From Pirellulaceae bacterium (lineage in GTDB: Bacteria > Planctomycetota > Planctomycetia > Pirellulales > Pirellulaceae), in assembly GCA_022448645.1 (NCBI GenBank), contig JAKVBZ010000046.1:1-40212 (forward strand): DNA of 40,212 nucleotides, read 5' to 3'. Under the pieces are notes generated by a model that saw nothing but the letters and a program-made list of their open reading frames with translations, searched no databases and was not told where the DNA came from. This document shows positions 36,479 through 40,212 of the stretch, piece after piece. The position numbers and the translations under genes were made by a program. Each line of letters opens with the position of its first letter. Positions within the stretch are counted from its first letter, which is position 1.

Positions 36479-39400
36479 CTAGGGTGCGCCACCCAACATC
36501 AATTCTTCTTCTTCTTCCTGAATGATGATACGAGGCGTTACCATGAGCATCAGGCTTTGAGCCTCACGGCCCACACCAACGTTCTTGAACAAACGGTTGA
36601 CGTATGGCAGTTTGGCGAGCATCGGAACCCCTGTTTCTGTGCGTCCTTCTCGTAGTCGTTTGATGCCACCCAGCAAAACGGTACCTCCGTCGGGGACGCT
36701 GACTGTCGTGGTGACTGTCGTGAAAACGAATTCCGGCAACTGTACTGTCGTTCCTTCCGTAAATGTTTCGACATCGTTCTGAACGGTTTGCTCTTCGTCC
36801 GAAGGATCGACAGCTATCGTCCCCGTATTGGCGCTTGTCCGTCCGTTGAACGTGAACGTTCGCACGTGACCAATTTGGCTAAAGAATGGTACCAGGGTGA
36901 GTCGTACAAACCGTCGATCTGGCGATACGACGGCCTGGACGCTGAGCGTCGTTCCCGAGTTGAGTACGGTAATCACAGGTTGATGGGCTGCTGAAAAATC
37001 TCCCACCACCGGAATGATGCTCGTCACGAAGGGTTGCTGGGAAACGTCGACGACCGATGCTTGTTGCCCATTGAACAAGGTCACTTTCGGTGACTGCATC
37101 ACGTTGGTTCGCGTATCACCATGAGCGGCCTCGATGACGAAGTAGGCTTCGATATCGCTGAGAATGGCAAAGCCGAAATTGGCGGCCGTCATAGGATCGA
37201 ATCCGCCAAAAGCTGGAACCGCGCTGTTGAAACTGCCCTGGTTGAACTTCAGGTCCAGATCAGCTGTGGGAAGACCACTGACCGGATCCAAGCCTACTGT
37301 AAAGCTTGGACCATTGTCTTCGTTTTGTGCCTGAACTGCTTCGGCAAGGTTGCGCCCGGTGTTATCCTCGATTTCAAAATCAAAATCGACTCCCATCCGT
37401 TCAAAGAAATCGTCTGACAATGTAATGAAACGGACTTCGATGGTGACTTGTAAGTCTTGTAGTCGACGCAGCTGTTCGAGCAAATCGGCGATCTGGTCGT
37501 GTACATCTTGAGTTTGGCTGACGACGAGACTCAGATTGCCTTCGAACTCTTTGATGGCTCCGGGACCGCCGACTTCGTCCCACGAATCAGGGGAGACGGT
37601 GGTGGTGATGAGTTCGATTAGCGATTCAAAGTCAGCTTGAGCACCGCCACCCGCTGCACCAGGCCCAATGCCCATGGGGCCTCGGACCGTGCCGGTTTGT
37701 CCCGGAATGCCCATCCCGGGTCCCATCATCTGGGCCAACAGGTTTGGATTTTTGACGTCGGTTGCCATGTCCGTATCGCCCGAGGCCAAAGACATGGGGA
37801 TACCGTTGTTGGGGGGCGTGTACCCGACGATGTCATGAGCTGCCTGCATGGCAGCAGGTAGTCCGATGTTGTAACTGGGATTAAAATTCGGAATGGGGGT
37901 TACAAGATCCGCTACATAGTAAGTTTCCTGATAGACATCCGAGGCGTGCATTTGTTCACTGGTGATCTTCAATACTTCGTTTTGGATGACGTAATTCAGT
38001 TGGAGCGGTTCCAAGATAAGATTGAGCGCGCTTCTAAGTGAAACGGGACTTCCTGTGAGATTGATGTTGATCAATTCATTGGTGGTGACAGCTTCTGCGC
38101 TCAATCCAAGTGGGTCCAGGAAGATGTTGATGCCCGCAATTTGCGCGAGAGTGTCCATGACTTCCTGCAGTGGCCGATTCTCGAATCGGACTTCGACGGG
38201 TGTGGAAAGTTTTTCCTGGATTTCCAATTCTGATTTGCTATACCGGTTCTGTGTCTCAAAGCCTTTCCGCCGTTTTGTCAGTTGTTTCCAGTCCTTCCCA
38301 AATTCAAATGGATTCGTGTCATCGAAGGGAACGGCACCTTCATCGATGCTGTGCGCCGCTGCCAAAAATCCTTCTTGGGATTCTTCATTGATGCGTATGC
38401 TGCGATTGTAGTGTTTGATGAATTTGGCGTTCCACAACAGTGTCTCTGTAATGGGGTTGTCGGGATCGATTTGACGTGCTTGCCGCGCAATCAATTCGGC
38501 CTCGGAGAATCGCTCTTCGTCCAATAGGTCGTTAAATTCTTCGACAAGCTGGGCAAGTTTTTGTTGCGCATCAAGTTTGTGCTGACGTTCTAATTCGATC
38601 TCATTCTTGATTGCTCGATTTTTCTGCTCAAAGTCGATCGTAGCTTTGTTTTCTTCGATAAATTGTTCTAAGCGACCGATGCTGACGTCGATTCGGGCTG
38701 CCAACGTCTGTTGCTGATTTCGTGTCAAATCAGATTGATTGAGTTGGTCACGGAGATCCTTCAGTTTGTCGAGAGCCGCGATGGGGTCGTCTTGACCAAT
38801 TTTTTGGGCTTCACGTTGCTGGGAGGCTATTTCATTCACCCATCGTCTCCAAGCCAACGTTTGCTTGGCTTCGGTTTTCGGCAGTGCGGAGGGTTCACTA
38901 ATGTCTGGTGGTGCGACCGACCTGGCGCTGACCATTTGCAAGCGGTCCTGAAGTTGTTGTTGCTGTTCCGGACTTATATCCTCCACTTGGCTGAGTGCCT
39001 CGATGAAGTGCGTTCGTGCGATCTCGAGTTGGTTATCAGCCAACGCCTGCTCGCCTAACTGAATAATATGGGCCACGTTTCCACTCGCAGCTCGGTCAGC
39101 TGATTTTCCGGTAGCCGTGGCTAGTTCATTTCGTGTTGGATCGGCAGTTGGATCGTAAATGGCGCGGGCTATTTTGGGAGCAGATGGCTTAGCGCTGGAT
39201 TTAGTGCCGGATGCTGTAGCGACGGCTCCGAACGATCTACCCAAAGATTGACTGGCATCGAAGGTCGAGCCTAGTTCTTGCTGATCGATTGACACGGATG
39301 AACCACTTTGTTCACTGGTGGCAATCTCGCGATGAATACGACGCATCAGTTGCAGTGGGTTGGATTCATCGGCCTGGAATTGTGCTTGCTGTTGACCTGC

Positions 39401-40212
39401 TTTTTCAGCGAGTTGCATGGCTGTTTTGAATTCCTCATAATCCAAAAGGCCTTCTGCCTGTTCCATGTAAAGCCGCGCTTGCTGGTAGTTTGCTTGGGCC
39501 GGTTCAATCCCCCCAGCGACGTTTCGGACGGCTTGGCAACGCCGAATTAAGGCGGCGACCTGCTGAGGAGTATCTCGTTGCAAAGGAGACACAACGCCAT
39601 TTTGACTCGCCTGGTTCACGAGCTGTTGTGCTCGGTCGAAATTCCCGGCTGCTAAAGCCAAACGTGCCTCGAGCAGGATAGACTGACTCGGTGGTTGTCG
39701 TGGATTGGGAGTGACTGTCGGCGTCGCTTCGTATCCCGTGGCAAACTGGGGCCCGGGGAGTCCGGACACGGAACTCGAAAATGGATTCGTAATGGATTGT
39801 CGGATGGGGCGTGGCGAATCGCTGTTGGTAATCTCTTTTCGATCATCGAGAGCGTCGGTGTTTACCAGCACAGGTAATTCGTTTGGTGTGACCCTAGGGG
39901 GACGAATGGATGGTGGTTGTAAACGGTCGGACGTCGCAGAAAGATTTTGCACACCGGCTGCTTCGAGTTCAGTACGCAATTGTTCGGGGCTATAGTCTTC
40001 CGGTTCGTATTGAGCGTTTTCGGAGACGGCCTTTTGGTACCATGCAACGGCTCCACTGATGTTTCCTTGTGACAAGGAGAGTCGTCCTTTTTCGAGGTGT
40101 TCCTTAGCTCGCAATCGAGAAGGATCGATCAGGTCGTTAAGCTGTTGTTCCTGTTCGATCTGCAAGGGATCGGTAATTTCGCTGAGTGAAGTTTCTTGGG
40201 ATTGCTTGTTTC
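36479..40212 (-). CDS. Large secretin-like protein (type II/III secretion family), 5' end beyond window
   Basis: The frame is open to the right edge of the window, so the N-terminus is missing; the first in-frame start-like codon visible is a TTG at 40165, and codons before it are also coding. The first 600 visible residues are TPR-like and coiled (EHLEKGRLSLSQGNISGAVA, LEARLALAAGNFDRAQQLVN, QARQIDPDNPITETLLWNAK). Next comes an STN/N0-like domain (VRFENRPLQEVMDTLAQIAG, then VSLRSALNLILEPLQLNYVI), a Gly/Met/Pro-rich linker, and an N-domain (LSLVVSQTQDVHDQIADLL). The secretin domain follows, with VEVRFI-type strands, the gate region, and the signature VSVPDGGTVLLGGIKRLREG, then LPYVNRLFKN. It would form an outer-membrane channel. 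The acidic tail QEEEEELMLGGAP is unusual. Confidence 0.9.
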   Translation of the reverse strand, partial: NKQSQETSLSEITDPLQIEQEQQLNDLIDPSRLRAKEHLEKGRLSLSQGNISGAVAWYQKAVSENAQYEPEDYSPEQLRTELEAAGVQNLSATSDRLQPPSIRPPRVTPNELPVLVNTDALDDRKEITNSDSPRPIRQSITNPFSSSVSGLPGPQFATGYEATPTVTPNPRQPPSQSILLEARLALAAGNFDRAQQLVNQASQNGVVSPLQRDTPQQVAALIRRCQAVRNVAGGIEPAQANYQQARLYMEQAEGLLDYEEFKTAMQLAEKAGQQQAQFQADESNPLQLMRRIHREIATSEQSGSSVSIDQQELGSTFDASQSLGRSFGAVATASGTKSSAKPSAPKIARAIYDPTADPTRNELATATGKSADRAASGNVAHIIQLGEQALADNQLEIARTHFIEALSQVEDISPEQQQQLQDRLQMVSARSVAPPDISEPSALPKTEAKQTLAWRRWVNEIASQQREAQKIGQDDPIAALDKLKDLRDQLNQSDLTRNQQQTLAARIDVSIGRLEQFIEENKATIDFEQKNRAIKNEIELERQHKLDAQQKLAQLVEEFNDLLDEERFSEAELIARQARQIDPDNPITETLLWNAKFIKHYNRSIRINEESQEGFLAAAHSIDEGAVPFDDTNPFEFGKDWKQLTKRRKGFETQNRYSKSELEIQEKLSTPVEVRFENRPLQEVMDTLAQIAGINIFLDPLGLSAEAVTTNELININLTGSPVSLRSALNLILEPLQLNYVIQNEVLKITSEQMHASDVYQETYYVADLVTPIPNFNPSYNIGLPAAMQAAHDIVGYTPPNNGIPMSLASGDTDMATDVKNPNLLAQMMGPGMGIPGQTGTVRGPMGIGPGAAGGGAQADFESLIELITTTVSPDSWDEVGGPGAIKEFEGNLSLVVSQTQDVHDQIADLLEQLRRLQDLQVTIEVRFITLSDDFFERMGVDFDFEIEDNTGRNLAEAVQAQNEDNGPSFTVGLDPVSGLPTADLDLKFNQGSFNSAVPAFGGFDPMTAANFGFAILSDIEAYFVIEAAHGDTRTNVMQSPKVTLFNGQQASVVDVSQQPFVTSIIPVVGDFSAAHQPVITVLNSGTTLSVQAVVSPDRRFVRLTLVPFFSQIGHVRTFTFNGRTSANTGTIAVDPSDEEQTVQNDVETFTEGTTVQLPEFVFTTVTTTVSVPDGGTVLLGGIKRLREGRTETGVPMLAKLPYVNRLFKNVGVGREAQSLMLMVTPRIIIQEEEEELMLGGAP

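Overview
The window looks like chromosomal DNA of a planctomycete, most likely Pirellulales or a close relative. The indications are the protein families rather than a marker gene: a run of secreted, signal-peptide-bearing enzymes (C25-type peptidase, GH29 fucosidase, GHL10-type hydrolase, acetylxylan-esterase-like hydrolase), a large FG-GAP/VCBS repeat protein, a very large secretin-like protein with a TPR-like front half, an ECF sigma factor with a downstream single-pass membrane protein, and loose gene packing with several GTG or TTG starts. No 16S gene is present, so the assignment is an inference.

Layout. 1-1743: on the minus strand, an ECF sigma factor and a membrane protein running off the left edge. 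2036-3481: HemY-type protoporphyrinogen oxidase. 3482-4556: about 1 kb with no convincing gene. 4557-5360: a degenerate receiver-domain protein and a 62-aa basic protein, closed by a strong hairpin terminator. 5501-7087: C25-like peptidase. 7292-7363: tRNA-Gly(CCC) with its own terminator, followed by a 17-bp tandem repeat and a G+C-rich 943-aa FG-GAP gene of foreign appearance. 10690-16222: a carbohydrate-active block (GHL10-like, GH29, five-bladed hydrolase and a VOC protein). 16268-20848: secreted hypothetical protein, methyltransferase, SH3b protein and methionine aminopeptidase. 21123-23969: leuS. 24310-28038: an operon speD - GNAT acetyltransferase - lipoprotein - membrane-anchored speE. 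28179-29123: a divergent DUF4105-like gene. 29241-36145: SSS symporter, secreted FAH-family protein, two-domain esterase and a non-canonical Nramp-like transporter. 36479 to the right edge: secretin-like protein, 5' end missing.

How the genes fit together. The clearest functional unit is the polyamine operon: SpeD makes decarboxylated SAM, SpeE (here fused to a polytopic membrane domain) transfers the aminopropyl group, and a GNAT enzyme and a lipoprotein are embedded between them with tight spacing. The 10.7-16.2 kb block and the esterase/symporter pair fit a polysaccharide-degrading lifestyle, but the window does not show their substrates. The best candidates for something undescribed are the polyamine operon, the repeat-flanked FG-GAP gene beside the tRNA, and the receiver-like/basic-protein pair.
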